Assembly (NCBI GenBank): GCA_031395645.1
Contig: JANNJM010000105.1
Location: 1 to 41,568, forward strand
Reading direction: 5' to 3'
DNA from: SHZI01 sp031395645
GTDB taxonomy: Bacteria; Pseudomonadota; Gammaproteobacteria; Steroidobacterales; GCA-2729495
DNA length: 41,568 bases
Positions 8,043 to 14,440 of the stretch are shown piece by piece (position 1 is the first letter of the stretch; every line of letters starts with the position of its first letter). The notes under the pieces are model-generated. The model did no database searches, was not told the DNA's origin, and saw only the letters and a list, made by a program, of their open reading frames with translations. The translations under genes were made by a program, and so were the position numbers.

Positions 8043-8884
8043 CTGTAGACCGTCGCCCCGTCGAAGACCGGCCCGTCCACACAGACCCGCTTCATCTGGC
8101 GCTGGCCGTCCACGAGTACTGGCACCGCACAACCGGCACAACCGCCCACCGCGCAGGCCATGAACTCCTCGAGGCAGAGCTGGGACGGGATCGCGAACTC
8201 GTCTGCCACCCGCTGCGCCGCCTTGAGCATCGGTGTGGGGCCGCAGGCATAGAGCGTCATGCGGGCCCGTTCGTTTAGCGGCTGGCCGGCGATCCAGGCG
8301 CGCGCCAGGTCGGTGACGTAACCCGGCGCAGCGCCAGCGAGACCGGCATTGCTTGCCAGTTGCGAGGTGATTCCCAGTGCGTCCAGCGATGTCAGAGTGC
8401 CTTGGCTTAAGTTGACCTCAAAAGGAAAAGGCAACTCGGAGCCGAAGAAGGCCCGCGGCTCCCAGCGGACCCCCGGGGAGTGGGCGAGCACCTCGGCCAG
8501 AAACATCAACGGCGGAATCCCGACCCCGCCACCGATCAGGAGGGCGACCGGGTGCGCCGGGTTGGGCCTGAAGCCCTGACCGATGGGGCCGAGCAGACTC
8601 ACCGTCTCGCCGGGTTCAGCACTGGTGAGCGCGTGGAGCCCGTGCCCGACCACCTTGTAGAGCACCTCGATCCAGCCCTCGGCCGCATTGGCGCGCAGGA
8701 TGGACAGGGGCCGGCGCATGGGAATGCCGGGTGTGCATTGCACGTGCACGAAGGTGCCGGGACTGGCAGCGCGCGAGCAGTCGGGTGCGCGGAGCCGCAG
8801 AACGTACTGCTGGCCCGGGTGGACGGTTTGCTGCAGTACCTCCGCTTCGACGGAGAAGATCGTGCCGCGGTGGGCTTTGTTCAT
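8039..8884 (-). CDS. PyrK-like ferredoxin-reductase-type flavoprotein (dihydroorotate dehydrogenase electron-transfer subunit family)
   Basis: A 281-residue FAD, NAD and [2Fe-2S] protein of the PyrK type. The FAD-binding RRPLSI motif is at 57-62 and the nucleotide-binding GGGVGIPP at 118-125. A C-terminal cysteine set fits a PyrK iron-sulfur site: Cys244, Cys249, Cys252 and Cys268 (CxxxxCxxC plus a later Cys). In PyrK enzymes this subunit passes electrons from a PyrDB catalytic subunit to NAD+. No pyrD or other pyr gene lies nearby, so its partner is unknown. The start was chosen because ATG at 8884 overlaps the ruvX stop as ATGA, a coupled arrangement; an upstream ATG adds four residues. It ends in a TTAA shared with the convergent SGNH gene. 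Confidence 0.8.
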   Translation of the reverse strand: MNKAHRGTIFSVEAEVLQQTVHPGQQYVLRLRAPDCSRAASPGTFVHVQCTPGIPMRRPLSILRANAAEGWIEVLYKVVGHGLHALTSAEPGETVSLLGPIGQGFRPNPAHPVALLIGGGVGIPPLMFLAEVLAHSPGVRWEPRAFFGSELPFPFEVNLSQGTLTSLDALGITSQLASNAGLAGAAPGYVTDLARAWIAGQPLNERARMTLYACGPTPMLKAAQRVADEFAIPSQLCLEEFMACAVGGCAGCAVPVLVDGQRQMKRVCVDGPVFDGATVYS

Positions 8885-9309
8885 ACGTCGAGCCACATCT
8901 CTGCAATGACACAGGCGGCGAGGGCGTCCACGTCGCCCGTCCGCACCTTCTTCGTCCGGGCGCCGCTGCGACGCACGTCGCGCAAGCGCGATTCGGCCTC
9001 CACTGACGTGAGGCGTTCGTCGATACGCGCCACGGGCAAGGGGTAGCGGGCTTCGAGTTCGGCGGCAAAACGTTCTGCAGCCGGTTCACTGTCCGAGATG
9101 CCGCGCACGCCAGCGTCATTGTAAGGGACGCCGACGACGAGTTGATCGGGCCGCCATTCCTTTACAAGCTTGTCGAGTTCCGCCCAGTCGGGTGCGCCGT
9201 CGCGGGCCGCCAGCGTGAGCAGCGGCGAGGCGAGGCGGGGGCTCACGTTGGCCACCGCCACCCCGATCCGCCGGCCGCCGTGATCGAAGACGAGGGCCGA
9301 GCCGTTCAT
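8881..9309 (-). CDS. ruvX: Putative pre-16S rRNA nuclease / Holliday junction resolvase family protein YqgF
   Basis: A 142-residue RNase H-like nuclease of the YqgF/RuvX family, implicated in 16S rRNA 5'-end maturation and earlier proposed as an alternative resolvase. The first catalytic aspartate is Asp9 in the FDHGGRRIGVAVA block. The DERLTS motif lies at 97-102 and the C-terminal VDALAA at 127-132, and the length is normal. It lies 13 bases after yqgE on the same strand and overlaps the PyrK-like gene by 4 bases, so all three are probably one transcript. yqgE-ruvX adjacency is very common in gammaproteobacteria. Confidence 0.93.
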   Translation of the reverse strand: MNGSALVFDHGGRRIGVAVANVSPRLASPLLTLAARDGAPDWAELDKLVKEWRPDQLVVGVPYNDAGVRGISDSEPAAERFAAELEARYPLPVARIDERLTSVEAESRLRDVRRSGARTKKVRTGDVDALAACVIAEMWLDV

Positions 9310-9322
9310 GGCGGGAACGGCG

Positions 9323-9898
9323 TCAGGCGTGGCCCGCCTGGTGACTGAGCGTGCTTAAGTCGACGCCGAGCAGCCGCCCGGATTCGCGCCAGCGGTGCTC
9401 GAAGGGGGTGTCGAAGATGATCTGCGGTGCCGCAGGCACACTGAGCCAGGCATTCTGCCCCAGCTCGCTCTCCAGCTGGCCAGCACCCCAGCCCGCATAG
9501 CCGAGCGCCACGACAGCCCGTTTCGGCCCCTGGCCGCGCGCCATGGCCGTGAGGATGTCCTGTGACGTGGTCACGCGGATCGCATCGGTCACCGCGACCG
9601 TGGCGTCGAACTCCTGCCCGCTGGCTTCCTCGGGCTGGTGCAGCACGAAGCCCCGTTCCCGGTGCACCGGACCGCCCTGCAGGACGGGCTGCCGGGAAAG
9701 GGTCGGGTCGGCCGGGTCGAGGGATAGTTGCTCGAAGATCGTGCCGAGGTCCATGTCGAGCGGGCGGTTGATGATGATGCCGAGTGCGCCCTGGTCGGTG
9801 TGCTCGCAGATATAGGTCACGGTCTTCACGAAGTTGGGGTCCTGCATGGCCGGCATGGCGATGAGGAGATGGCCGGTGAGGTAGGTGGAGTCGGTCAT
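9323..9898 (-). CDS. yqgE: YqgE/AlgH family protein
   Basis: A 191-residue UPF0301 (YqgE/AlgH) protein. The family signature is seen from the N-terminus (LTGHLLIAMPAMQDPNFVKT), through YICEHTDQGALGIIINRPL, to a GYAGWGAGQLE segment near residue 140. Its molecular role is unclear; AlgH was named for an effect on alginate regulation in Pseudomonas. I chose the ATG at 9898 because it gives the canonical N-terminus. The frame stays open to 9982, but that extension reads through a dispersed repeat. There is no clear ribosome site; a TATACT hexamer lies 7 bases before the ATG. Normally tonB lies directly upstream on the same strand, but here the accessory island intervenes. Confidence 0.92.
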   Translation of the reverse strand: MTDSTYLTGHLLIAMPAMQDPNFVKTVTYICEHTDQGALGIIINRPLDMDLGTIFEQLSLDPADPTLSRQPVLQGGPVHRERGFVLHQPEEASGQEFDATVAVTDAIRVTTSQDILTAMARGQGPKRAVVALGYAGWGAGQLESELGQNAWLSVPAAPQIIFDTPFEHRWRESGRLLGVDLSTLSHQAGHA

Positions 9899-9905
9899 GG
9901 CGAGA

Positions 9906-9911
9906 AGTATA
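9906..9911 (-). promoter_or_regulatory. Candidate -10 element (TATACT) for a leaderless yqgE transcript
   Basis: TATACT on the minus strand ends 7 bases before the yqgE ATG, the spacing expected when transcription starts at or next to the start codon. No convincing -35 hexamer is visible 16-18 bases further upstream, which lies in the dispersed repeat. The island has separated yqgE from tonB and gshB, so a local promoter would make sense, but this is inference. Confidence 0.3.
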
Positions 9912-9922
9912 GGTTCAATTGT

Positions 9923-9988
9923 GCCGGGTGGTTCGCTGAGCTTATGTCCAGTTGGCAGGCTTGCCGGCCTGCGGCTGGACATTCGAGC
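9923..9988 (+). repeat. Dispersed 66-bp repeat, copy A (partner at 12217-12282)
   Basis: A 66-bp segment repeated in the same orientation at 12217-12282 with only a handful of differences, most of them in its first third. It contains an imperfect inverted repeat with outer arms GTCCAG/CTGGAC and inner arms CAGGC/GCCTG, so it could fold into a hairpin as REP-like elements do. This copy begins 25 bases upstream of the yqgE ATG, at the left edge of the island. It could be a small mobile or REP-type element or the trace of a duplication. Only two copies are visible here. Confidence 0.75.
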
Positions 9989-10020
9989 AGACCATCAGGT
10001 TGAATGGAGGGCCGGGCGCT

Positions 10021-11184
10021 CTACGGCCACAACTCATCGTTGGCCACCGCTTGTAGCCAGGTCGATAGTGGCCACACCTCGATACCGTCGTCAGTGCGCA
10101 GGCGACGTGAGCCGAGATACAGCAGAACTCGTCGGACCACGCCCTTGAGATCCGCCACCGCCCGCAGACCTGTGAAGTCTTTGGCCACGACTCGGGTGCG
10201 TGTCTTCACCTCAAGCGCCAGGTACTCTCGTCCACGGCGCAGCAGGTAATCCACTTCCGTAAGGCGCGACTCAGCAGGCGCCCAGTAAGCGATTTCCTCG
10301 AACACCGGCCGAACTTCGTTATGCGCCCGCAGCACCGTGAGCACCCAGCCTTCAAAGAGTGCACCGCGCTCCTCGACCGTGATCGGGCCCAGTTGACGCT
10401 TGGCGGCGCGCACCAGACCGGGATCAACCCAAAAGAGCTTCGGATGTTTACGCTCGCGAACGCGGAGCCGCCCCTCGAACGCCGGCAGGCGGTACGCCAC
10501 GAGGGTGTCCTCAAGAATCGAGAGGTAGCCCTCGATCGTGGTGCGCGACGTGGCCGCGTCACGAGCGAGTCCGGAAACATTCAGGGTCTGTCCGTGGAAG
10601 AGCGCCGCCACCGGCAGGAAGCGCACGAACGCCGGCAGATTCCGGACCAGCGCCTCGCCACGGATCTCTTCACGCAAATAAAGCTGGACGTAGGCAGTGA
10701 GCGCCGCTTGCGGATCCTCTGCCTGCCAGATCACCGGCAAAGACCCCCAGGCCAGCGTGCGCTCAAGATCAAAGTCCCGGCCAAGCTCGGCAGGAACGAG
10801 CGGCAGCATCGTCTTCAGGACGGCGCGCCCGGCGAGCAAGTTGGTTCCTGCGGTCTTTAGTCGCCTGGCGCTCGATCCGAGCAGAATGAATCGTCGGCGC
10901 TGCCCTTCGATGGCGCGGTGCACTTCGTTCAGAAGCCCGGGCACCCGCTGCACTTCGTCGACGATGACGACCGTGTTGCGGGGGAGCGCAGCCACTTCAG
11001 CCGCGAATGCAGAGGGATCGCTCAATAGCGAGTGGTAGAGCTGCTCGTCCAGCAGATCAATGACGTGTGCGGTGGGGAAAGCCGCCCGGGTCCACGTGCT
11101 CTTGCCCACACCGCGAACACCAAACAGGAAGAACGATCCCTTGGGGGGAAGGAGGAGGCGGCGGTAGATTCCATTGCTTACCAT
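10021..11184 (-). CDS. ATP-binding protein with AAA_14 and DUF4143 domains
   Basis: A 387-residue P-loop ATPase of the widespread but poorly understood AAA_14/DUF4143 family. Walker A is GVRGVGKST at 22-30, Walker B VVIVDEVQ at 72-79, and a sensor-like LLGSSAR lies near 101-107. The C-terminal DUF4143 region has a nuclease-like pattern, EVDYLLRRG followed by LALEVKT near residues 325-343, resembling PD-(D/E)XK enzymes. These genes are scattered through bacterial accessory regions; proposed roles in defence or mobile elements remain unproven. It stands alone on the minus strand inside the island. A TAAAAT hexamer and a 13-bp palindrome lie just before the ATG. A different, badly deleted member of the same family lies at 23532-23894. 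Confidence 0.88.
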   Translation of the reverse strand: MVSNGIYRRLLLPPKGSFFLFGVRGVGKSTWTRAAFPTAHVIDLLDEQLYHSLLSDPSAFAAEVAALPRNTVVIVDEVQRVPGLLNEVHRAIEGQRRRFILLGSSARRLKTAGTNLLAGRAVLKTMLPLVPAELGRDFDLERTLAWGSLPVIWQAEDPQAALTAYVQLYLREEIRGEALVRNLPAFVRFLPVAALFHGQTLNVSGLARDAATSRTTIEGYLSILEDTLVAYRLPAFEGRLRVRERKHPKLFWVDPGLVRAAKRQLGPITVEERGALFEGWVLTVLRAHNEVRPVFEEIAYWAPAESRLTEVDYLLRRGREYLALEVKTRTRVVAKDFTGLRAVADLKGVVRRVLLYLGSRRLRTDDGIEVWPLSTWLQAVANDELWP

Positions 11185-11190
11185 GCCGTC

Positions 11191-11205
11191 ATTTTACGGC
11201 GTAAA
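11191..11205 (-). promoter_or_regulatory. -10-like TAAAAT with overlapping palindrome upstream of the DUF4143 ATPase gene
   Basis: On the minus strand TAAAAT (11191-11196) lies 6 bases before the ATPase ATG, fitting a leaderless start. A perfect 13-bp inverted repeat TTTACGGCGTAAA (11193-11205, six-base arms and one central base) overlaps it, so a regulator bound there would block the promoter. No good -35 box is evident. Confidence 0.35.
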
Positions 11206-11300
11206 GTGCCGGGATACCAGGCAACGGGTTCGGCAAGATGACCGGTCCCGTTCGCGCCGGATCCGTAGTGCGCTGCAGGAATCTACCCGGCAGCGTGACC

Positions 11301-11334
11301 CTGGCCGGTGCGCTCACAGATATTGGTCACGGTC
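11301..11334 (-). pseudogene. 34-bp relic of yqgE
   Basis: Bases 11301-11334 match yqgE positions 9791-9824, the codons around the CEHTDQ segment, at 30 of 34 positions and in the same orientation. Similarity fades on both sides. The surrounding gap (11206-11359) contains no convincing gene. The simplest reading is that a second partial copy of yqgE once lay here and has almost decayed. It is too short to encode anything. Confidence 0.6.
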
Positions 11335-11359
11335 CAGTCGGCCTGCCCACCCCGGTTCG

Positions 11360-11872
11360 TCATCCGGCCCCAAGCGGGAGATACCACTGTCGGGTCTGTG
11401 CGTCACACGAGCGGAAACCGTACTTGCGGTAGAACGCTTCTGCGGACGCATTTGTGGCCTCGACAATAACCGCGTAGACGCCAAGTGAGTCCCGTGACCG
11501 CAAGACCCGCTTGATTGCATTCTGCAGCAGCAGGGCACCAAGCCCCTGACCTCGTGCTGCAGTCGCGGCCGCTAACCGCCCGATTCGCACCGCCGGAATT
11601 GGGTACGTTGGCAAGCCCTTGCGATCGGCATCCGTCAGTCTTTCGAATGCCAGTGTGGCCGCGCTCAGGCTGTAATACCCGAGGATTTTCGCGGTTTGAC
11701 CGGTATCGACCAATACAAACGTCGTCGCGATTCCTTTGGAACGATGCTGGCCAGCAAGATTCCTGAGATATGAATTGAGTGCCTCGACGCCGCATTCAAA
11801 AGCAGCGCGGTCGTGCCGCCTGGGATCGAGCTCCCGTCCCTCGTAGGCCACTTCAGATGCCGAGGTCGTCAC
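11360..11872 (-). CDS. TacT-like GNAT acetyltransferase toxin
   Basis: A 170-residue GCN5-related N-acetyltransferase of the TacT/AtaT toxin type, which acetylates charged tRNAs and blocks translation. The acetyl-CoA loop is RGQGLG at 107-112. The FECGVEALNSYL segment (25-36) and the FYRKYGF block with Tyr148 are typical of these toxins. It follows a DUF1778 antitoxin gene and overlaps it by about 20 bases. The likely start is a GTG at 11872 (or one at 11851, just after the antitoxin stop); neither has a well-spaced ribosome site, so translation is probably coupled to the antitoxin. The frame is open further upstream to 12022, but that part is antisense-like sequence within the antitoxin gene. 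Catalytic motifs look intact. Confidence 0.85.
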   Translation of the reverse strand: MTTSASEVAYEGRELDPRRHDRAAFECGVEALNSYLRNLAGQHRSKGIATTFVLVDTGQTAKILGYYSLSAATLAFERLTDADRKGLPTYPIPAVRIGRLAAATAARGQGLGALLLQNAIKRVLRSRDSLGVYAVIVEATNASAEAFYRKYGFRSCDAQTRQWYLPLGAG

Positions 11873-12119
11873 CCTTTTGCAGGGTCCGACGCAGCGCGCT
11901 ATTCGGTGCAAAGGGCTTGCCCAGGGCGGCAAGGAAGCGCTTCGACTCGGCTGGCGAGAGTGTGGCCACGGATTCAGCCGCCACGGCCCTGTCGGCCTCG
12001 CGCAGCACGGCCGTGCGCACAAAAGTCGCGAGCGGCAACCCGGTCAGGGCGGCCGCGCGATCAATTCGCTCCCGGTCCCGTACGGACAGGCGTAAATCAA
12101 GACGTGCTGTAGCGGCCAT
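11853..12119 (-). CDS. DUF1778 ribbon-helix-helix antitoxin (TacA-like)
   Basis: An 88-residue antitoxin. The N-terminal ribbon-helix-helix region (ARLDLRLSVRDRERIDRAA, then TFVRTAVLREAD, to about residue 45) binds DNA. The C-terminal part (LSPAESKRFLAAL onwards) would wrap the GNAT toxin. The gene order antitoxin then toxin, the overlap with the toxin and the DUF1778-GNAT pairing are all characteristic of TacAT-type modules. A CGGGG site lies 7-11 bases before the ATG. A perfect palindrome and a TACAAT -10 element sit upstream, consistent with autorepression. Confidence 0.9.
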   Translation of the reverse strand: MAATARLDLRLSVRDRERIDRAAALTGLPLATFVRTAVLREADRAVAAESVATLSPAESKRFLAALGKPFAPNSALRRTLQKGDDLGI

Positions 12120-12139
12120 ACGGAAGCCCCGGGAACCTT

Positions 12140-12161
12140 ATTGTACGGTACTGTACCGTAC
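12140..12161 (-). promoter_or_regulatory. Operator palindrome and -10 element of the tacA-tacT-like operon
   Basis: GTACGGTACTGTACCGTAC at 12143-12161 is a perfect inverted repeat with nine-base arms around one central base. On the minus strand it overlaps TACAAT (12140-12145), a good -10 hexamer about 20 bases before the antitoxin ATG. Ribbon-helix-helix antitoxins commonly repress their own promoter through such sites, so this is most likely the operator. A -35 box is not obvious. Confidence 0.7.
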
Positions 12162-12216
12162 GACGCGTCACACCTGCAAACGGGGTTTCATCACTCACGT
12201 GAGCAACCGCTGATTT

Positions 12217-12282
12217 GCCCGGTGGTTCCCCGCCCTTATGTCCAGTCGGCGGCCTTGCCGGCCTGCGGCTGGACATTCGAGC
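12217..12282 (+). repeat. Dispersed 66-bp repeat, copy B
   Basis: The same element as at 9923-9988, in the same orientation, with the long identical stretch covering the hairpin portion and the ending ATTCGAGC. It lies between the antitoxin promoter and the first gene of the propeller array. The two copies bracket the DUF4143 ATPase, the yqgE relic and the TacAT-like pair (about 2.3 kb). Confidence 0.75.
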
Positions 12283-12314
12283 GCAGGCGAGCGTACCGTC
12301 GAATGAATGCGTCA

Positions 12315-12342
12315 GCCCCGGTCGGGGCCAACCACTTTTTTT
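12315..12342 (+). other. GC hairpin followed by a T-tract upstream of the propeller array
   Basis: GCCCC-GGTC-GGGGC (12315-12328) can form a five-pair hairpin, followed after seven bases by seven Ts (12336-12342). The T-run is too far from the stem for a textbook intrinsic terminator. It may be a weak terminator insulating the array, part of a leader that controls it, or chance. The array promoter itself is not recognisable; AT-rich sequence follows at 12341-12356. Confidence 0.3.
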
Positions 12343-12367
12343 AAAGAATAACAAAGGCGAACACGCC

Positions 12368-14440
12368 ATGACCTGCAGCAGCAACCAACTCCCGACCGGC
12401 CGGCTGCTGAATGGAGCACTCACCGCGCTGCTGCTCGCCGCGACGCTCAGCCTGCTGCCGGCGAAGCCTGCTCAGGCGGCCTTCCCCGGCACCAACGGCA
12501 AGATCGCGTTCGTCAGCAACCGCGATGGCAATGACGAGATCTACGTCATGACCGCCGCCGGCGCGCTCCAGACCCGACTGACCACCAACGCGGCGTCGGA
12601 CACGCTGCCGGCCTGGTCGCCCGACGGCACCCGCATCGCCTTTCAGAGCACCCGCGACGGCAATGCCGAGATCTATGTGATGAACGCCGACGGCTCCGGC
12701 CAGACCCTGCTGACTAACAACCTGGCGCTGGACGGCGTGCCCGCCTGGTCGCCGAACGGCAGCCGGATTGCCTTCCAGAGCAACCGCGACGGCAATGACG
12801 AGATCTACGTCATGAACGCTGACGGGACCAACCCGATCAACCTCTCCAACAATGCCTCGATTGATGTTCAGCCCACCTGGTCGCCGGACGGCAGCCGGAT
12901 CGCGTTTGTCAGCTTCCGCGACGGCAACTTCGAGATCTACGTGATGAACGCCGACGGCACGGCCCAGACCCGGCTGACCAACAGCGCGACGACTGACGCC
13001 AACCCAAGCTGGTCACCCGACAGCAATCGCATCGTGTTTCGCCGGGACGTTGCCGGCGCGGGTGCCGAAATCTTCGTGATGGATGCCAGCGGTGCGCAAC
13101 AGACCCGGCTGACCACCAACTCGGCGGCGGACGACGATCCGGTCTGGTCGCCCGACGGCACGCAGATCGCCTTCACGAGCGACCGCGACTTCAACCTCAA
13201 TGTCTACGTCATGAACGCTGATGGCACCGGTCAGCTGGCCCTGACCGGCAGCGTGGCCAGCGATTCGGCGCCGGACTGGCAGCGGGTTGCCCCGTTCCCG
13301 CCGACCCCACCGGCCGGAAAAATTGCCTTCGCGAGCCTGCGCGATAACAACTATGAGATCTATGTCATGCACGGCAATGGCTGGAGTCAGACCCGACTCA
13401 CCAACACGGCAGGCGACGAAGACGCCCCCGCCTGGTCCCCCGACGGCACACGGATCGCGTTCAACAGTAACCGCGACGGCAACAACGAGGTTTACATCAT
13501 GACCGCCGACGGCTCGAACCAGATTCGGCTGACAGTCAGCGCGACAGCCGATGTCGAGCCCGTCTGGTCGCCCGACGGTGCGCGGATCGCATTTCGAAGC
13601 CAGCGCGACGGCAACGACGAGGTCTACGTCATGAACGCTGACGGTACGAACCCGATCAACCTCTCCAGCAACGCGTCGACCGATGTGCAGCCCGCTTGGT
13701 CGCCCGATGGCACCCGGATTGCGTTCATCAGCAACCGCGACGGCAACCGGGACATCTACGTCATGAACGCTGACGGTACGAACCAGGTCCAGGTGACTTC
13801 GACCCTGGACAACGACGCTGATCCCTCGTGGTCGCCGGACGGCACCCGGATGGCGTTTTCCAGTGTCCGCGGCACCAACCCGGTAAACGCAGACATCTAC
13901 GTCATGAACGCCAACGGTACCGGCGTGACGCGGCTCACCACCAATGTGGCGATTGAAGGCCACCCCACCTGGTCGCCAGACGGTACCCGGATTGCGTTCG
14001 ATAGCCTCCGCGACGGCCAGGAGGAGGTCTACTCCATGAATGGCGATGGCACGAATGAGACGCGGCTCACCACCAACCCGGCCAGCGACCGAAACCCGGC
14101 CTGGCAGCTGGCCACAGACACCGACGCCGATGCCGTTTTCGACCTCTCCGATAACTGCAAGCTAGTGGCAAACCCGACCCAGCTCGACGCCGACCAGGAC
14201 GGCTACGGCAACATTTGCGACGCCGATCTGAATAACAGTGGCACGGTGACGACCGCCGACTTTGGCCTGCTGCGCTCGGTGCTCGGCCAGCCGGCTTCCT
14301 TTAGCCCGCTGACCGCCGCCGCAGACATGAACGGCAGTGGCACGGTGACGACGGCCGACTTCGGGCTATTGCGTACACGGCTGGGCACGCCGCCGGGGCC
14401 GTCGGGGCTGACTTGCGCGGGCACGGTGCCATGCCCATGA
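12368..14440 (+). CDS. Array gene 1: secreted double six-bladed PD40 propeller with TSP3 and dockerin-like domains
   Basis: A 690-residue secreted protein. A signal peptide ends around PAQA-AFPG (residue about 37). Twelve PD40/TolB-like blades follow, each marked by an EIYVMNADG-type strand and a WSPDGTRIAF-type turn, repeating every 42-43 residues. Blades 1-6 (about 38-305) and 7-12 (about 315-580) form two six-bladed propellers separated by the linker PFPPTPPAGKIAF. From residue 584 comes a thrombospondin type 3 motif (DTDADAVFDLSDNC and on), then two dockerin-like calcium loops containing NNSGTVTTADF and NGSGTVTTADF, and the tail PSGLTCAGTVPCP. I chose ATG 12368 because it carries the signal peptide and an AAGGCGA site; the frame is open from 12215. 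It is the first gene of a five-gene array. The binding target is unknown. Confidence 0.88.
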   Translation: MTCSSNQLPTGRLLNGALTALLLAATLSLLPAKPAQAAFPGTNGKIAFVSNRDGNDEIYVMTAAGALQTRLTTNAASDTLPAWSPDGTRIAFQSTRDGNAEIYVMNADGSGQTLLTNNLALDGVPAWSPNGSRIAFQSNRDGNDEIYVMNADGTNPINLSNNASIDVQPTWSPDGSRIAFVSFRDGNFEIYVMNADGTAQTRLTNSATTDANPSWSPDSNRIVFRRDVAGAGAEIFVMDASGAQQTRLTTNSAADDDPVWSPDGTQIAFTSDRDFNLNVYVMNADGTGQLALTGSVASDSAPDWQRVAPFPPTPPAGKIAFASLRDNNYEIYVMHGNGWSQTRLTNTAGDEDAPAWSPDGTRIAFNSNRDGNNEVYIMTADGSNQIRLTVSATADVEPVWSPDGARIAFRSQRDGNDEVYVMNADGTNPINLSSNASTDVQPAWSPDGTRIAFISNRDGNRDIYVMNADGTNQVQVTSTLDNDADPSWSPDGTRMAFSSVRGTNPVNADIYVMNANGTGVTRLTTNVAIEGHPTWSPDGTRIAFDSLRDGQEEVYSMNGDGTNETRLTTNPASDRNPAWQLATDTDADAVFDLSDNCKLVANPTQLDADQDGYGNICDADLNNSGTVTTADFGLLRSVLGQPASFSPLTAAADMNGSGTVTTADFGLLRTRLGTPPGPSGLTCAGTVPCP

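Noticed and set aside
10205..10580. Secondary frames inside the DUF4143 ATPase gene
   Set aside because: The main frame has intact Walker motifs and the C-terminal domain; the others are shadows.
13013..13963. Long minus-strand open frames opposite the array (also 15349-15945, 17797-18699, 18632-19909, 20198-21469, 21724-22125)
   Set aside because: They read VGVHDVDLVVAVA-type repeats that are the exact antisense of the blade-coding units. They exist because GC-rich periodic sequence lacks stops, and they show no independent protein features.
12368..14440. Identification of the array proteins as TolB of the Tol-Pal system
   Set aside because: They share the PD40 blade type but lack the TolB N-terminal domain, carry two propellers and TSP3/dockerin-like tails, and have no tolA, tolR or pal neighbours.
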